A stretch of 64,000 nt of DNA from assembly GCA_035578155.1 (NCBI GenBank), contig JAPWDM010000045.1, positions 1,231,001-1,295,000 on the forward strand. Reading direction: 5' to 3'. Each line of letters begins with the position of its first letter. Within the stretch, counting starts at the first letter, position 1. The stretch comes from Brachynemurus nebulosus (taxonomy: Eukaryota; Arthropoda; Insecta; Neuroptera; Myrmeleontidae). Below are positions 1-11,944 of the stretch, one piece after another. Made by a program: the position numbers and the translations under genes. The notes under the pieces are model-generated. The model made no database searches. It had not been told where the DNA came from and saw nothing but the letters and a program-made list of their open reading frames with translations.

Positions 1-678
1 TTTTTAACCATATCACCTTATTTTAGTTTCGCCATTGTTTAAAACAGGTGTATTTTTTAATAAGAAGTTACAGTTTTCTAGACGAGATCAATACTGATTT
101 CTATTTCTTATATTTATTAGTAAATTCAAATTTTGCTTTTGAATTTGATAACAAACACAAAAGTACTAAACTACAAAAAAATATATAAAAATATATTGAA
201 CTACAAAAAAATATATTTTTTAAATTTACGTACATACGTTTTTGACAATAATTATTAACGCACTAATATCTGTTTTATAATTTAACAGGTGCTAGGCAGT
301 GTTTTAATGCAGCTGCTGGTTCATTTGCAGATGTGTAGTAAATGTTTTAAGCATTACCACTATCAATGTAAAACAAAGGAATATATTGTTACAATATGGT
401 GGAATATTATAAACCCAAACTTAAATTTTGAATTTAATTAACGATTCTGTACATGATTCTAATAAAGTTATGGTAATATTTTTCAAGTATGGTGGGAATA
501 ATAAGTACTGATAGAAAAAATTACCTAATTGTTCAAAATAAACAAAAATTTATCAATTTACAGCAAACAGTATTGAAATTTTCCAATAATAATTAAGATC
601 ATTTGCACATTGGTACATTTTAAAGATGAATGAATGATTTTTAAACCTAATATGTTATTTTTCAATAGGGTAAACATA
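1..678. other. AT-rich non-coding stretch, nothing recognised
   Basis: I see no coding, RNA or element signature. A/T runs and short AT-rich direct repeats only. Confidence 0.5.
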
Positions 679-686
679 CCAGTGGA

Positions 687-994
687 CATGGCCGGATTAA
701 CCCTGAGTCCGCCCCTAGGCATCTTGAAAAATGCCGCCCCTACCTTTATTTAAAAAAAAGGAAATCTTAAAAAAAAAACGTCAATCACAAATTTTTCTGC
801 CCTGTTTTAAAAATTTGCCGCGCCCCTTTCCTACCTTTTTTACAAACTTTCTCATAAAAAAAAAATAAGTGACGAGGAGAAAAAAAAAACGTTAATTACT
901 CATTTTTCCGCCCTATTTTAAAAATTTACCGCCCCTAAAAGTCTCCCGCCCCTAGGCCATAGCCTAGGGTGGCCTGTTGGCTAAGCTGGCCCTG
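687..994. mobile_element. hAT-type MITE (308 bp)
   Basis: The element is flanked by an exact 8-bp direct repeat, ccagtgga, at 679-686 and 995-1002. Its ends are imperfect inverted repeats: left catggccggattaacc, right (reverse complement) cagggccagcttagcc. Inside are several 'ccgcccct' blocks separated by A-runs. An 8-bp target duplication with a CA(G)GG-type terminus is the known signature of hAT transposons. No transposase is present, so it is non-autonomous. Confidence 0.8.
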
Positions 995-1220
995 CCAGTG
1001 GATTCGAACGAAAGTCTTCACTTTAATAATTTGCTGTACTTAACGAACTGATGTAGGGAGACCAAAGTTATACCAAAGTAAGAGAGATTCGGGCAGGTAG
1101 GCAAGTGACATTTTATCCGGAAAATTGTGAAAAAATAACTTTTAACTATGGAACCTTACTTAATGCGTGCCCGAGATGCGCTTGATGAATTCTTTTTCTC
1201 AGTTATTTTAAATCATATTT

Positions 1221-1624
1221 GAAGGGTACAGGGGAAAAACGATCAGAGTCACAAAAAGTAAAAACTGCCAAAATCCATGCAGTTATGTTGGCAGTATGCA
1301 GAATATTGACCCCGTGCTAACATTACACGTGGAAATGCAGGGGAAGAATCAAATTTTTTTGCTGAAAAATGCGCATATAATACATAATTCGATGTCAAAT
1401 TTCACGAAAACGGCTAGCCGTCTATTTTCTGCTGGCATGGCGTATTCTAGCTTACTATATTAGCAATAACCACCGAAAGCTTGAACCAAATCCTATGTGT
1501 GGTTTTCAGGCAAAAAATTTTTATGTTGAAAAATGCGCTACATGATTCACACTTTAAAGTTTAAAAACGCTCCCTTGAAAAATTTACTTTTTGTGACTCT
1601 GATCGTTTTTCCCGTGTACCCTTC
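1221..1624. mobile_element. 4-bp-TSD DNA element, GAAGGG terminus (404 bp)
   Basis: The 42-bp terminal inverted repeats (1221-1262 and 1583-1624) differ at one position and begin GAAGGGTACA. They are flanked by ATTT at 1217-1220 and ATTT at 1625-1628. No coding sequence is seen inside. The terminus and target site match the element at 15450-15833, so the two are probably one family. A 4-bp TSD is known for Sola- and Chapaev-type transposons; the assignment here is not settled. Confidence 0.8.
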
Positions 1625-1628
1625 ATTT

Positions 1629-4544
1629 GTTTGCACTTTGATTTCAAAATATCTTGTTATGCCACTGATTTTTATCAAAGGCGTTTCATACAAATTCAAT
1701 TGATATTCAAAAGTTAATAAAGTGCTTGTTGTTTGAATATGTGTGTATACAAGATATCATGTAAAAACAATTATTATATTGCAATTCAGTTGCTAAATTA
1801 TCAATTCAAATTGCAAAACACAGTCGTAGGCAGGTATTGAAGGAGGAAATTAGTAAATTATTGTTTGTTTTTGTATATTAAACAAATTCATTGACAAAAA
1901 ATGCACACCAGCAAATTTCATAAATATTCATTACACGAAGATAATAATTATTCATTTATTGAATAGGCATACGCAATTTTTTGCATTTGTTTCGGATAAC
2001 TACCAGACAATTTTACACTACAGTTGTTTTAAACTGAGTATTCTAGTTGAATTTCAATAAACAGGGACGATTATTTATATAGGTTTAATTACTGGAATTA
2101 TTGTTACCAATGTCATCTCTATCGAACTAAGTTAAAAAATAAGGAAAATATTTTAGGTAGGTATGGTTATGGTCATCTTATCTGTCAGTGCGCAGATGAC
2201 GAATTTAAGCAGCAAACAATAATTATAAAAAAAAAGCTGGATAATTCTCTAGTAAAGTGAGACACACAAAAATTCACACTTTCAAATTTTGATTATTATA
2301 TTTTCATAATACCTAAGACCTAACTGTTGTTTTATCGATTTGGGCGTTTTAAATTTTTATGTATAGTGCTATTTGAGGACATCAAACGGTGAATGAAAAT
2401 CAACGGCGAATTAGCTCTACAAATTTTTAAAGTCAAATTTCACTGGTATCTTGTCGTCACTTTTCTCGGATGTACTCTACAAAAATAAAAATAAAAATCT
2501 AAAGCTAAATTTTTTGGGTATGTCGTTTTAGAAAAAAATTATCCTGTTACAGGACAGTATTAATACGATTGTCAACTCATTTAATTTAACTTACATGTAC
2601 AATATATGCCATGTTGGCAATTCATAATCGCCTGTACCTACAATCTGAAATATGATACATATATACATACATAACGTATGTATTCACAGAATTTTCATAT
2701 TCTTCAACTATCGATTTTTCTCGTGGTTTTTAGCAAATTTTAATAGGTTTGACAATCCAGTCTAAAAGTAGGGTCGTGCTTTACATGTATCTGTGTTAAG
2801 ACTTTTTTAGTGTTTAGTGTCTAGTCACAACCAGGAAGCACTTATGATTTCGATATATCTTTCACCCATTTGCATGGTTTGACACGCACTTGATTACTCT
2901 TTACTAGACAGTATCTTATCGTATCGTAAGCAATTTAATAGAGTATGTTATTAAAACAATTTGAAATTTAAAATAAAAAAAAAAATGATGTAAAAGATTA
3001 GTTAAGTGTACGCTGGACACACATTAAAGCAGGGTTCGCTTTAATGCTGTTTGAAATTGTGAGAATTCTCCGTCAGAATTTCTCAAACTCAAATGACTTG
3101 AAACAATTATCTATAATTCTATATAGAAATTAGAAACACATTCGATGTGTTAAATTTTCGAAGTGTTTCTGAAGTCGGTCTATCATAAAATGCACCTGTT
3201 TTTTATTATGTTTGTTTTTAAATGACACTTTTCGTTATCGACTGTGTCGTAGCGAAAAAATAACAAAATTTTTATGGTTTAAGCGAAAAAAGTTGTAGAT
3301 ATTCCAAACGTATTGCGACTGTTAAACCTACGTTTCGTTATCGAAAATCATCGATACCAAGTTACTTATCATAAATTGGTTATAACTTGTTAGTTTAGGT
3401 TCTGTTACTCTCATTAATCTGGTCAGCAATAGAACATTTTTAAAAAAAAAAAAAAAAAAAAAACTACTTTTCGTTAATTTTCGTTTTCCTTGGTAAATTT
3501 TGAATAGAGTTCTCTCAGATTTAAAAACTACAGACTGCATTTTTTTGGTCTTAAAAGACTTGCATCAAGAAAAGTGGCCATTTATTCTCCTTTCTGTAAT
3601 GATACAAATACTCATAATCTTAAACTTATTTAAAGGATATTTTTGACTTTACATAAAAATTTAAGTGGCCTGGAATTCAGATTCAATGCCGCAAAATACA
3701 TAGGAATACTATACGGGCAGTCACCCAAATCACGACCTTCGTAGTTTTTGAGGGGCTGTATATTTCAGATAATTGTATTTACGTAAACGTGATAGCAGAA
3801 ACACCAATCTCAAAACTATTACTATTAATATTACTATTAACATTAAAGTAGTGGTTTCCTACCTAGTTTAAATATCAATAATTCTTCGTCTGTGTACAAA
3901 TATTTATTATGCTTTTGTAATGTTATGTAGATACATTCATCATATACAAACCAGGTGAATATAGCTTAAGGTGATAAATTCAAAATTTTAATGCGTGTTT
4001 ATTCATAATACATTCACATGGTTTTGTGTTACAAACATACACCCATAATTGTATGTTTGTATACTGTATATGAAACAATAGTATGATTTATTAATAGTAT
4101 ATATCCAGGTAAGGTGCGTTATATTATTAATTTAATAAATTTACGTTTTCCCGAACATACAGGTTAAATATAAAAGGGTTTAATTAAACGTTAAATTGAT
4201 AAACAAATTAAGTTGTTTGTACAATCAGTGATCTTCCATATTTAGACGCATCATTTGAATATATACAACAATATGTATAATATTGTCTACGAACGTACGG
4301 TACATATATACATATAGAGGCATAAAACAATAATTCAGCTATTTAAATTATATAGGGTAATAAAATTTTAATGGAATCAATAAATTTATAATAATTTGAT
4401 TGTATTAATTAATTGAAAAGAAATATTTTATACAGTAGAATTCATCCATGTGTACTAGACCTAATAATACACCATGTGTTTCAGATAAAATTTGCAACAA
4501 AAATGTTTACATCGAATGAAATAAAAATGACAACACAATATACA
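1629..4544. other. AT-rich non-coding stretch
   Basis: No gene or bounded element is recognised. It holds a 20-odd-base A run near 3440-3462 and a short segment reading gaagtcggtc near 3172 that recurs near 5171. Confidence 0.5.
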
Positions 4545-4735
4545 CCAATGAGTTGGCCTGAGCGTTTTCTAGCATTGGTACTTGAGCTAGGTAAAACGTT
4601 CGAACACCATGGTCAGTTATGTTCGTCAAGAAGTTCGCCAAGAAGGCGGCTGCAGATACATGACTTTCAAGGCCTAGCCTCTCACAACTTTCCTTATTTT
4701 CCACTGACATAATAATTTTACAATATAATTTAACA
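4545..4735 (+). mobile_element. Degenerate tRNA-derived SINE copy
   Basis: The 5' part has a tRNA-like internal promoter: an A-box-like tggcctgagcg near 4554 and a B-box-like cgttcgaac near 4595. The body (about 4625-4700) shares a block around 'aggcggctgcagatacat' and 'cctagcctct' with the better preserved SINE at 31960-32249. No clear target duplication was found and the ends are approximate. The open frames crossing it are chance. Confidence 0.65.
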
Positions 4736-5682
4736 TGCTAATGGTCAAAAGCGTTGTGTAGTGGCAAGTTAAACTTGGCTAACTGCGACACAACGCTGTA
4801 CCGCGTCAATATAACCCGATCTCTGTCTAGACTACCATATAGGTATCATTGCGGTGTGCTGTGCTCCAGAATAGATTACATATTGCGCAGTAAACTTGTA
4901 GTACCTATCATACCTTTTGTAGCTATTGTGCCTAGAAAGAAAAAGAATTCATTAAAAGAATTCAGTGGGTCACCAATCTATCATCCCCTATTTCCGTATC
5001 TTTAGAGGTGAATTTTTTTTCCAAATTTAAAAGGCATTCACTTCGAGGTATACCCTATTCAATAAAAAAAAAAGAATCATTAAAATCGGACAATCGGACA
5101 AAAAGTTATGCGTGGTCATATTTAATAAACAAAAAATATACACCTCGAATCGGAAACCTCCTCATTTTTTGAAGTCGGTCAAAAATAATACAAAATCACG
5201 TACATTGATTAGATAAATTTAGCAATGTGATATAAATTGTTTGCCTCAGGGCCATGAAGAGAAATTTCAAAGAATTTTTCCCAGTGCCGAGCAGAACAAG
5301 ACAAATAAATAAAAATAATTCTTCCCTCTTCTGTTCAGGCTTCCTGACGAATGGTTCCGGGCTCTTTTCAAATCCGGATGTCAAGGCTACAAACCCGACT
5401 GGCCTCTGTAGTTCATCGGGCCTGGTTTGTCTGTATTTACAAGTTTGTATTTAATTAATTTCATCTAAGAATAATTTATTAATTTTCTAAGGACGAAAAT
5501 ATCGCTCTGCTTATTATTATCACGCACTTTGAAATTACAAGAAATTCTTTTATTTATGTATTTCAACATTGTATTTACATATTTGTTACATGTAAAATTA
5601 AATTTTGAGAAAAACAAGATATTTTCTGTTGTCAATCAATTTAACATACATAAATGATATAATACATATTTTTGAAATGTAA
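4736..5682. other. AT-rich non-coding stretch with one short dispersed repeat
   Basis: The block near 4770-4810 (ggctaactgcgacacaacgc) recurs in diverged form at about 5565x-5567x, directly left of the Harbinger element at 55682. No gene is recognised. Confidence 0.5.
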
Positions 5683-5857
5683 TATTAGGTGTATCACTTA
5701 ATTTTTATAGATTTTTTCTTCGAGCTAAAAATTATATTTTACATAAAAATATTTCCGCGGTCTTTTGTGGTTTTGAAAGAATCGAACACAAGGTTCCAGA
5801 ACACCGAACGACAGGTTCACGTGAGTTATATAACCTTTTAGAATAGTAGAGTTTACA

Positions 5858-5977
5858 ATGACAGCTAATAAAGAGCATAATCGACACTGTATTCTATACG
5901 GAATCCAACAAGGAAAAAATGCCGCTAAAGCATGGGAATCAATTTGTAGTGTCCTTGGTGACGGCATTGTGTCTTAA
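5858..5977 (+). pseudogene. Mariner transposase, N-terminal fragment
   Basis: From the ATG at 5858 the frame gives 39 residues ending at a TAA (5975-5977). It reads NKEHNRHCILYGIQQGKNAA early on, then ends with CSVLGDGIVS. This is the start of the mariner paired-domain-like DNA-binding region, which binds the terminal repeats. The homology stops at about residue 39, where the internal deletion and a stop coincide. The downstream fragment lies in another frame, so no functional transposase can be made. Confidence 0.85.
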
Positions 5978-6002
5978 TGAAACCTGTAATTCAAACGTTT
6001 CA

Positions 6003-6485
6003 AAAGTGGTAACTTCGACCTTGTATATATGGTGGGACATGAAAAGTGTTCTTTATTACGAACTGCTGGAAAATGGTCAGACGGTGACGGCGGAACGCTA
6101 CAGCCGATAATTGAATAAACTGAGCGAAGAACTTGATCAGAAAAGGCCCTTTACTGGGTAAGGATGCAGGAAAGTCATATTGCTGCATGACAACGCTCGA
6201 CCTCACGTTGCTCCTGCGAGTCAAAAGACAATCTTAAACTTGGGGTGGGAGGTTCTCCCGCACGCGGCATATTCCCCTGACTTAGCCCACTCCGACTACC
6301 ATTTGTTTCGATCAATGCAGCACGCCTTAGTGGATGTACAGTTCAAAACACTGGACGATGTGCGTAAATTCATCGATGATTTTATCGCATCGAAACCTGC
6401 AAGTTTCTTTCGCGACGGCATTCGTATGTTATCTGAGAGATGGGGCAAGGTTATAGAAAACGATGGACAATACTTTCAAGATTAA
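6003..6485 (+). pseudogene. Mariner transposase, C-terminal fragment
   Basis: One frame carries the C-terminal half, interrupted by in-frame stops at 6108-6110 (after TAERYSR) and near 6159. Blocks seen in order are IWWDMKSVLYYELL, then LNKLSEELDQKRPF, then HDNARPH (about 6186-6206), [20 protein letters not shown], and a C terminus ending ENDGQYFQD before the TAA at 6483-6485. The Asp of HDN and the Asp of SDYHLF are separated by 34 residues, the mariner D34D spacing. The first catalytic Asp lies upstream of the preserved block and is lost in the deletion. Confidence 0.9.
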
Positions 6486-6671
6486 GTTTGCTTTTGTTTA
6501 ATTTTTTTATTAAATAAATTTGTTGTAAAATCTGTAAAAATGAAATTATACACCTAATAAATTGTGTACTGAAATTTTCTGCCTGGAAGCGTCTTTGCAT
6601 CATTATATGAAACAATGCAGAGCTCTTAAATATGATGTTAGGAAAAATGTAATTCTCAACTGTACACATTT

Positions 6672-6675
<4 letters not shown>

Positions 6676-6756
<81 letters not shown>
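6676..6756. repeat. TA microsatellite
   Basis: About 40 uninterrupted TA units, 120 bp past the mariner. The YIYI-type open frames on both strands are artefacts of this run. Confidence 0.97.
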
Positions 6757-6759
<3 letters not shown>

Positions 6760-7206
6760 GTATACAGAATGCTTACGGCAAAAATGTCAATCCAATTTTG
6801 GAATTTCGACAACGAATCTCGATAGATTTTCTATTGTTTTATAAAATATAATCTGTAAATATCTACATTTATTCACATCGATAAACCCTATTGAGTAATT
6901 TCTACATTCCGTCAGATATAGTACTTATTAAGGTAGTCGCCCAATAACAAAATTATGAAAAGTTAATTCTGTTTTCGAATCTTTCGATTTGATCGAATTG
7001 ATTAATGGTAAGTCGAATTAATTAATGACAAGTCATGCGTATCCATTATGCAATTATTCAAATCATCAGAAAGTAGGTACTTATTATTAATGACTATTAG
7101 CTATAAAATAGTGGCTCTTGAAACCTACAATATTATAAAAATTTTTTAATCACCAGAGAAAAATAACCTTAAATGTCCTTGAGATCATTACAATTTTAAT
7201 TCAAAG

Positions 7207-7565
7207 GAGGGGTGCATACTAGTTCGCTCCCGCGGTCAGATTTTAATATTATCTTGAAAAAGGGTGGTAGGTTAGTTCGCTACCGACTTGTTATCTACTG
7301 TCAGGTAAAATTAATTGGTGATATATAAAAATAACGGTGGGGATAAGGGGTAGCAGGCACACAGTAAGATGAAAAGTAACTAAACTAACCTAACCTTAGC
7401 TAACCTCACCACCTAGTTTTAAATAAAAAATCGCAATATATTGTTGAAACTAACTAAAGTAACCTAACCACCTAGTTTTTATATAAAAAATCTAACGGGA
7501 GCGAACTAGTATACGGTCACGGGAGGGAACTAGAATACTACCCTTCAGGGTTATCTGACCGCGGG
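7207..7565. mobile_element. Inverted-repeat element with iterated ctagttcgctcccg motif
   Basis: The left end (7207-7241) reads gcatactagttcgctcccgc. Near the right end the inverted motif occurs at 7496-7512 and again, diverged, at 7520-7546. A further pair is cccgcggtcagat at 7229-7241 and its inverse at 7553-7565. An additional copy (gttagttcgctaccg) lies near 7272. I found no matching target duplication, and the right end runs into the TA microsatellite. No coding sequence. Confidence 0.6.
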
Positions 7566-7568
7566 TTA

Positions 7569-7573
<5 letters not shown>

Positions 7574-7661
<88 letters not shown>
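7574..7661. repeat. TA microsatellite
   Basis: A TA run of more than 40 units. It abuts a copy of the dispersed repeat at 7662-7797, at the same internal position as the TA run at 28914-29056. Confidence 0.97.
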
Positions 7662-7665
<4 letters not shown>

Positions 7666-7797
7666 AAATTTTAGTGAATGCGAGTTTTGACTTCTATGGA
7701 CCCCAGAATAAATTTTTATCACAGTCCCGGGCTCCAGTCGCGTAATGACAGTGGCCGTAATAGCTGAATTTTCGATTCGAAAATTCGCTAAAAAAAC
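7662..7797 (-). repeat. Dispersed repeat family copy (agcgaatttccag family)
   Basis: On the minus strand it reads from ttagcgaattttcg through ggccactgtcattacgcgac, gagcccgggactgtgataaa and attcactaaaat into the TA run. The same order of blocks is seen on the plus strand at about 11147-11260, 19345-19470 and 28793-28913. The origin of the family is unknown. Confidence 0.75.
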
Positions 7798-7866
7798 CAA
7801 GATTCATTTGAAATTACCTACTTATTAAAGTAAAAAAAAATTTAATGTTGTGAAAATTTCACTGTA

Positions 7867-8429
7867 CAGCTGAACTCTTTTTTATGCGGTCATTTTTGGT
7901 GCGATTTCTTTTGTGCGGCTGTTTTTATGCGATTTTTTTTATGCGGTTTTTAAAAAAATGGCCATTAAAATGCATAATATAAATCAAAATCAAGAGACAG
8001 TAAGATACTTAAGCATTTACTATAATAACTTTCTTTGATAAAAATACTTTTTAACGGCTTTTAAGCATTTAATCAACACATTGCATAAGAACATAAATTA
8101 TTGCATCATTTAATTTTGTTACAGATGTATTTTTCAAAATTTTCATAATATAAAATTGAAATAAAATGTTTCTACGTGTAAATTAATGCTTTATCTTGTT
8201 TATAGAAGCAACTTCTAAGGAAATTTCTAAGTTTTGAGCGTTTTGAGTGATGTTTTTTCGATGAAACTTTTTTTATGCGGTCCCGACCAACCGCATAAAA
8301 AAAAGTTGTTTTGTACAATCTGGACCGAACTATACTTTTTATAGCTATTTATGATATTTTTGAATATATCTTTTTTGAGCGATTTTTTTTATGCGCCTCC
8401 TATCCACCGCACAAAAAAAGGTTCATCTG
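7867..8429. mobile_element. pogo/Tigger-like MITE (563 bp)
   Basis: The ends are inverted repeats starting CAGCTGAAC (left) and CAGATGAAC (right, reverse complement), each running into a T-run and a TGCGGT block. They are flanked by TA at 7865-7866 and 8430-8431. CAG-starting ends with a TA target duplication are typical of pogo/Tigger elements. The core motif tatgcgg or a variant recurs inside near 7887, 7911, 7926, 7940, 8274, 8292 (inverted), 8391 and 8406 (inverted). No transposase. Confidence 0.8.
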
Positions 8430-8431
8430 TA

Positions 8432-10090
8432 TTCCGATCACTTAAAAAAAATTAAATTAGTAACAAAAATCAAATATTAATCTAGTAAATATTTTATTAA
8501 ATTTGAAAATTAAAAAAATTAGATCACACAAGCAAACCATGTACCTATGTTACACGAGGTACAAAAGTGTATGTACCTCATGTAACATAGGTACTTGGTA
8601 AACCTACGTTTGTTTATTGCCAAATATTATTATTTTTTAATTGATATTCTAAAAATACCATTTCAATTAAAATCGATCAACATTTCAACCATAATTCAAT
8701 AATAAATGGATTTATATGCATGTTATAGTATCTGATTTGCATATTAATTTAAAAAAAAGTACATAGATATAAATACTAATATGCAATAAAAATACTTAAT
8801 TGAGATTTATTATTAATTTTTATATCACTTTTTAATCAACCTGCATTTTAATAAAATATAAAAAAAAAATCGGGTATATATGTACTAGATAAAGCCACTA
8901 ATTTTAATTTTTTTTCTTTTAATTATTCATGGTAAAGACAATTTTTTTTTTTTTATAAAATAATAATTATTAATTTTGTGTTGGTAATAATAATTATATT
9001 AACGGCAATAATTGCATCAGTGTTAAATAGATACCCAAAATAGAGTATTAGTTAATAAATTTTTGATTCAAACGTTTGTAGTTATAAAAATTAATTTTTA
9101 TATGTTTGAGTGGCTTTATTTATATATAGTACCATGAATTATAAAAAAATCATTAGAACAACCAATTCAAGCTATCTAAAGTCTCTTTAGTAACAGCAAC
9201 CATTTAGTTTTTTCAGTGTATACTTACAATATTAAGAACTAGTCTTTGTTTGGTAAAAAATCATTAAAATTTAAATTACTATCAAATACATACCTCGTTA
9301 TCACTGTATGATTTACTATAACAAAAAGTTTCACATTAGAAAAATCAATAAGTTGTGTGTTGTGTAGGTGGTAACCGATGCAAGCGAACTGCAATTATTG
9401 TGCTTTAGAATCACTTCAACTTCAACAACTCCGTTCTATAGAGTATATCCATCAAATAGCCACAGTAAAACTTTTAAACTCTTCATCTATTGAAAATCAA
9501 AAGTTTCTTGACTGTAAAAGGCGATTTACATAAAAACTAATCTACAAGAAATATACTTTATTCCTGTTAGTTCTACGATAACGCATTTAATTTGGTGTAT
9601 TTCCATCCAAATATATGTAACTGATTCGAAACATATACATATTTTTAGATATATGTTTGAAAATTAGTTCATTACCTTATAAATTTATATCTGGAATAAT
9701 TGTGCAGTGACCGAACGCACAGTGTTTAGATACAAACGGGAAAATAGTCATGTAAAAACAAAGGTGAAATTTAAACATTTTTAAACATGTGTGTGTGTTT
9801 GTCTATCAATAGCTGCAATCAGTGCAATGGACCAATGGTAGCTATAACGGTTGATTTGTGCGAGATAGTATGTGTAGCACACAGATACACTTTATAAACA
9901 ATTTTTAATGTCTGTTTGGTCTGATTATATAATAATGATTTTTGAAGTTGTTTTAACAGAAAAAGTTTATTTATTCATAGTACTGAAATTGATGTTTAAC
10001 GAGGGTTTTGTCAATATCAAACAATGATACGGTTATTAAATTGGCTATGTAAGATTACAAAACTGTTAGACTGGTATTGGATACCCCACA
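8432..10090. other. AT-rich non-coding stretch with one hairpin
   Basis: Contains a 22-bp inverted repeat with a 10-bp loop (arms 8541-8562 and 8573-8594, one mismatch; arm gtacctatgttacacgaggt). No gene or element recognised otherwise. Confidence 0.6.
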
Positions 10091-10170
10091 GAACGGATAC
10101 CCCTATCGCAACATGCTGCATAACATAGCGAATTTCCGTTTAGAAAAATTATTTGCTCTCAAAAACTCGC
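10091..10170 (+). repeat. Fragment of the dispersed repeat seen at 29.7-30.7 kb
   Basis: The block tacccctatcgcaacatgct followed by gcataacatagcgaatttcc matches the unit repeated at 29721, 29823, 29923 and 30227 with a few differences. Confidence 0.7.
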
Positions 10171-10296
10171 TTACATAAGGGTAGTTTTTGCTATAGGATA
10201 AAAAAATTTCGAAACATTTTAAATTTTGGTACATTTTCGCAAATAATTCTTTTTATTGGAGATCTGGGCATTGAACGTATACGGCCTATTCAAGAA

Positions 10297-10894
10297 ATGA
10301 ATCCAATAACTCAACACTAAGAGTTTAGAATTTTCAATGTTTTCACCAAACTTCGTAATAAATCGGATGTTTCGTTCTAGAGTTATCGTGTGGATATAGA
10401 TGTGGTCTGGCTCATCAAAATATTTCGGAGCCAGGTTCTTTGCAACAAAAAGAAAATTGATGAAAAAGTAATGTTAGGTACCATTCCCAAAAGTATTTTT
10501 TTGTTCAAATATTAAAAATTCCACTGAATATTTTTTTTTTTTTTTTTTGATCAAAAAAGTATTCCTTTAAATTAAAAAAAAATATATATAATTTTGATAT
10601 TCAATAAATGAATCCAATAACTAAGAGTTTGGAATTTCCAATGTTTTCACCAAATTTCGTAAAAATCGGATGTTTCGTTCTAGAGTTATCGTGTGGATAG
10701 ATGTGGTCTGGCTCATCAAAACATTTCGGAGCCGAGTTCTTTGCAACAAAAAGAAAACTGATGAAAAAGTAATGTTAGGTACCATTCTCAAAAGTATTTT
10801 TTTGTTCAAATATTAAAAATTCCACTGAATTTTTTTTTTTTTTGGATCAAAAAAGTATTCCTTTAAATTAAAAAAAAATATATATAATTTTGAT
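10297..10894 (+). repeat. Tandem duplication, two units of about 300 and 288 bp
   Basis: Unit 1 is 10297-10598 and unit 2 is 10607-10894. Both run from aatgaatccaataact, through gtttcgttctagagttatcg and gttctttgcaacaaaaagaa, to a T-run and tatataattttgat. They differ by scattered substitutions and small indels. The ttatcgtgtgga block relates them to the ttatcgtgcggaca end of the 30-kb repeat family. Confidence 0.85.
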
Positions 10895-11146
10895 TCATAG
10901 AAATATTCTCTTGAATTTTTTTTAATAGTCAAAGAAATATGTTCTAAATCAAAAAAATTATTTTTTAATTTAAAAAATTTTAATTTGAATTAAGAAAATT
11001 ATATTACTTAATTACTTAATATATAAAATTACAATTACTTAATAATTTAAGACTTGCAAATTTAGCTTTACGTTATGAAGCAGTTATTTTTGTTATTTAT
11101 TTTTATTAACTGCTAAATTTTATTATTAAATGTTAATTTGTGCGAA

Positions 11147-11265
11147 TTTTCAGAATGGAAATTCAGCTATTACGGCCACTGTCATGGTAAGACTTAAGCC
11201 CGGGACTATAATAAAGATTTGTTTTGAAGTTTTTAGAATCCGAAAATGATATTCATTAAAATTTT
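11147..11265 (+). repeat. Dispersed repeat family copy
   Basis: Shares gcgaattttcagaatgg, attacggccactgtcatgg, agcccgggactat and gatattcattaaaat with the copies at 7662-7797 and 28793-28913. The TA run of those copies is here a decayed AT stretch (tatatattataag). Confidence 0.75.
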
Positions 11266-11944
11266 TATATATTATAAGTAATATATTTAGAATTTAAAAA
11301 TGGACACTGCAATTGTTTTATGAAAATCAAATAACAATCAATATTTTAATATTATTAGTCAAGAATTTAAATGAATATTAAAACATTTTCATAAATAAAA
11401 AACCACTAACAATACGTTAGCATTTTTATTATGTAATTTTGCATATAACGTAAAGGTAAATGCTCCTACGTTCTAGTAAAGTTATGTAAATCGCTGTATT
11501 CAACTAGAAAGAATTTTGTGACTCATTCGTATGGTATTTTGTTTATATCGCGTTGCCACTGGTTACGAAAAGAAACATGGAAAATAACACAAATTGTTAA
11601 ACAATTAACTGCAATGAAATTGATCGTAAAGGTGATTCAGTTTTGTAAAACAGTGTTTTTAAACCTGAGTGACACATTTTAACTCTGTTCTAACCGCAGA
11701 CCATCAGTTTTCTAAGCTCATGCTTTTTGCCGCAAATCAATAAAAATACCATACAGGATGTATATGGCCATTTCTTTACTAATTAGAAAATTTTGATACA
11801 AAACTGTCCCAAGCATATTTTTCTTAAATATTAAGGAAATGTGTAAATACAATGAAAGGCATTAATAAATGAAATGTGTATCTTAAAAAAGCTTACCAAT
11901 TATCCTCTTCATTTGATAATTATGGACGATTTTATGAAAAATCG

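Larger units (their letters stand above)
5685..6557 (+). mobile_element. Defective mariner element (873 bp)
   Basis: Imperfect terminal inverted repeats of about 28 bp (left ttaggtgtatcacttaat, right end reverse complement ttaggtgtataatttcat) are flanked by TA dinucleotides at 5683-5684 and 6558-6559, the known Tc1/mariner target duplication. Inside are the N-terminal and C-terminal parts of a mariner transposase in different frames. Complete mariners are about 1.3 kb, so roughly 400 bp of the middle is missing. Confidence 0.92.

Noticed and set aside
6603..6825. Open frames rich in YIYI on both strands (also 7492-7800, 28773-29228)
   Set aside because: They read TA microsatellites, which are open in every frame; no protein is implied.
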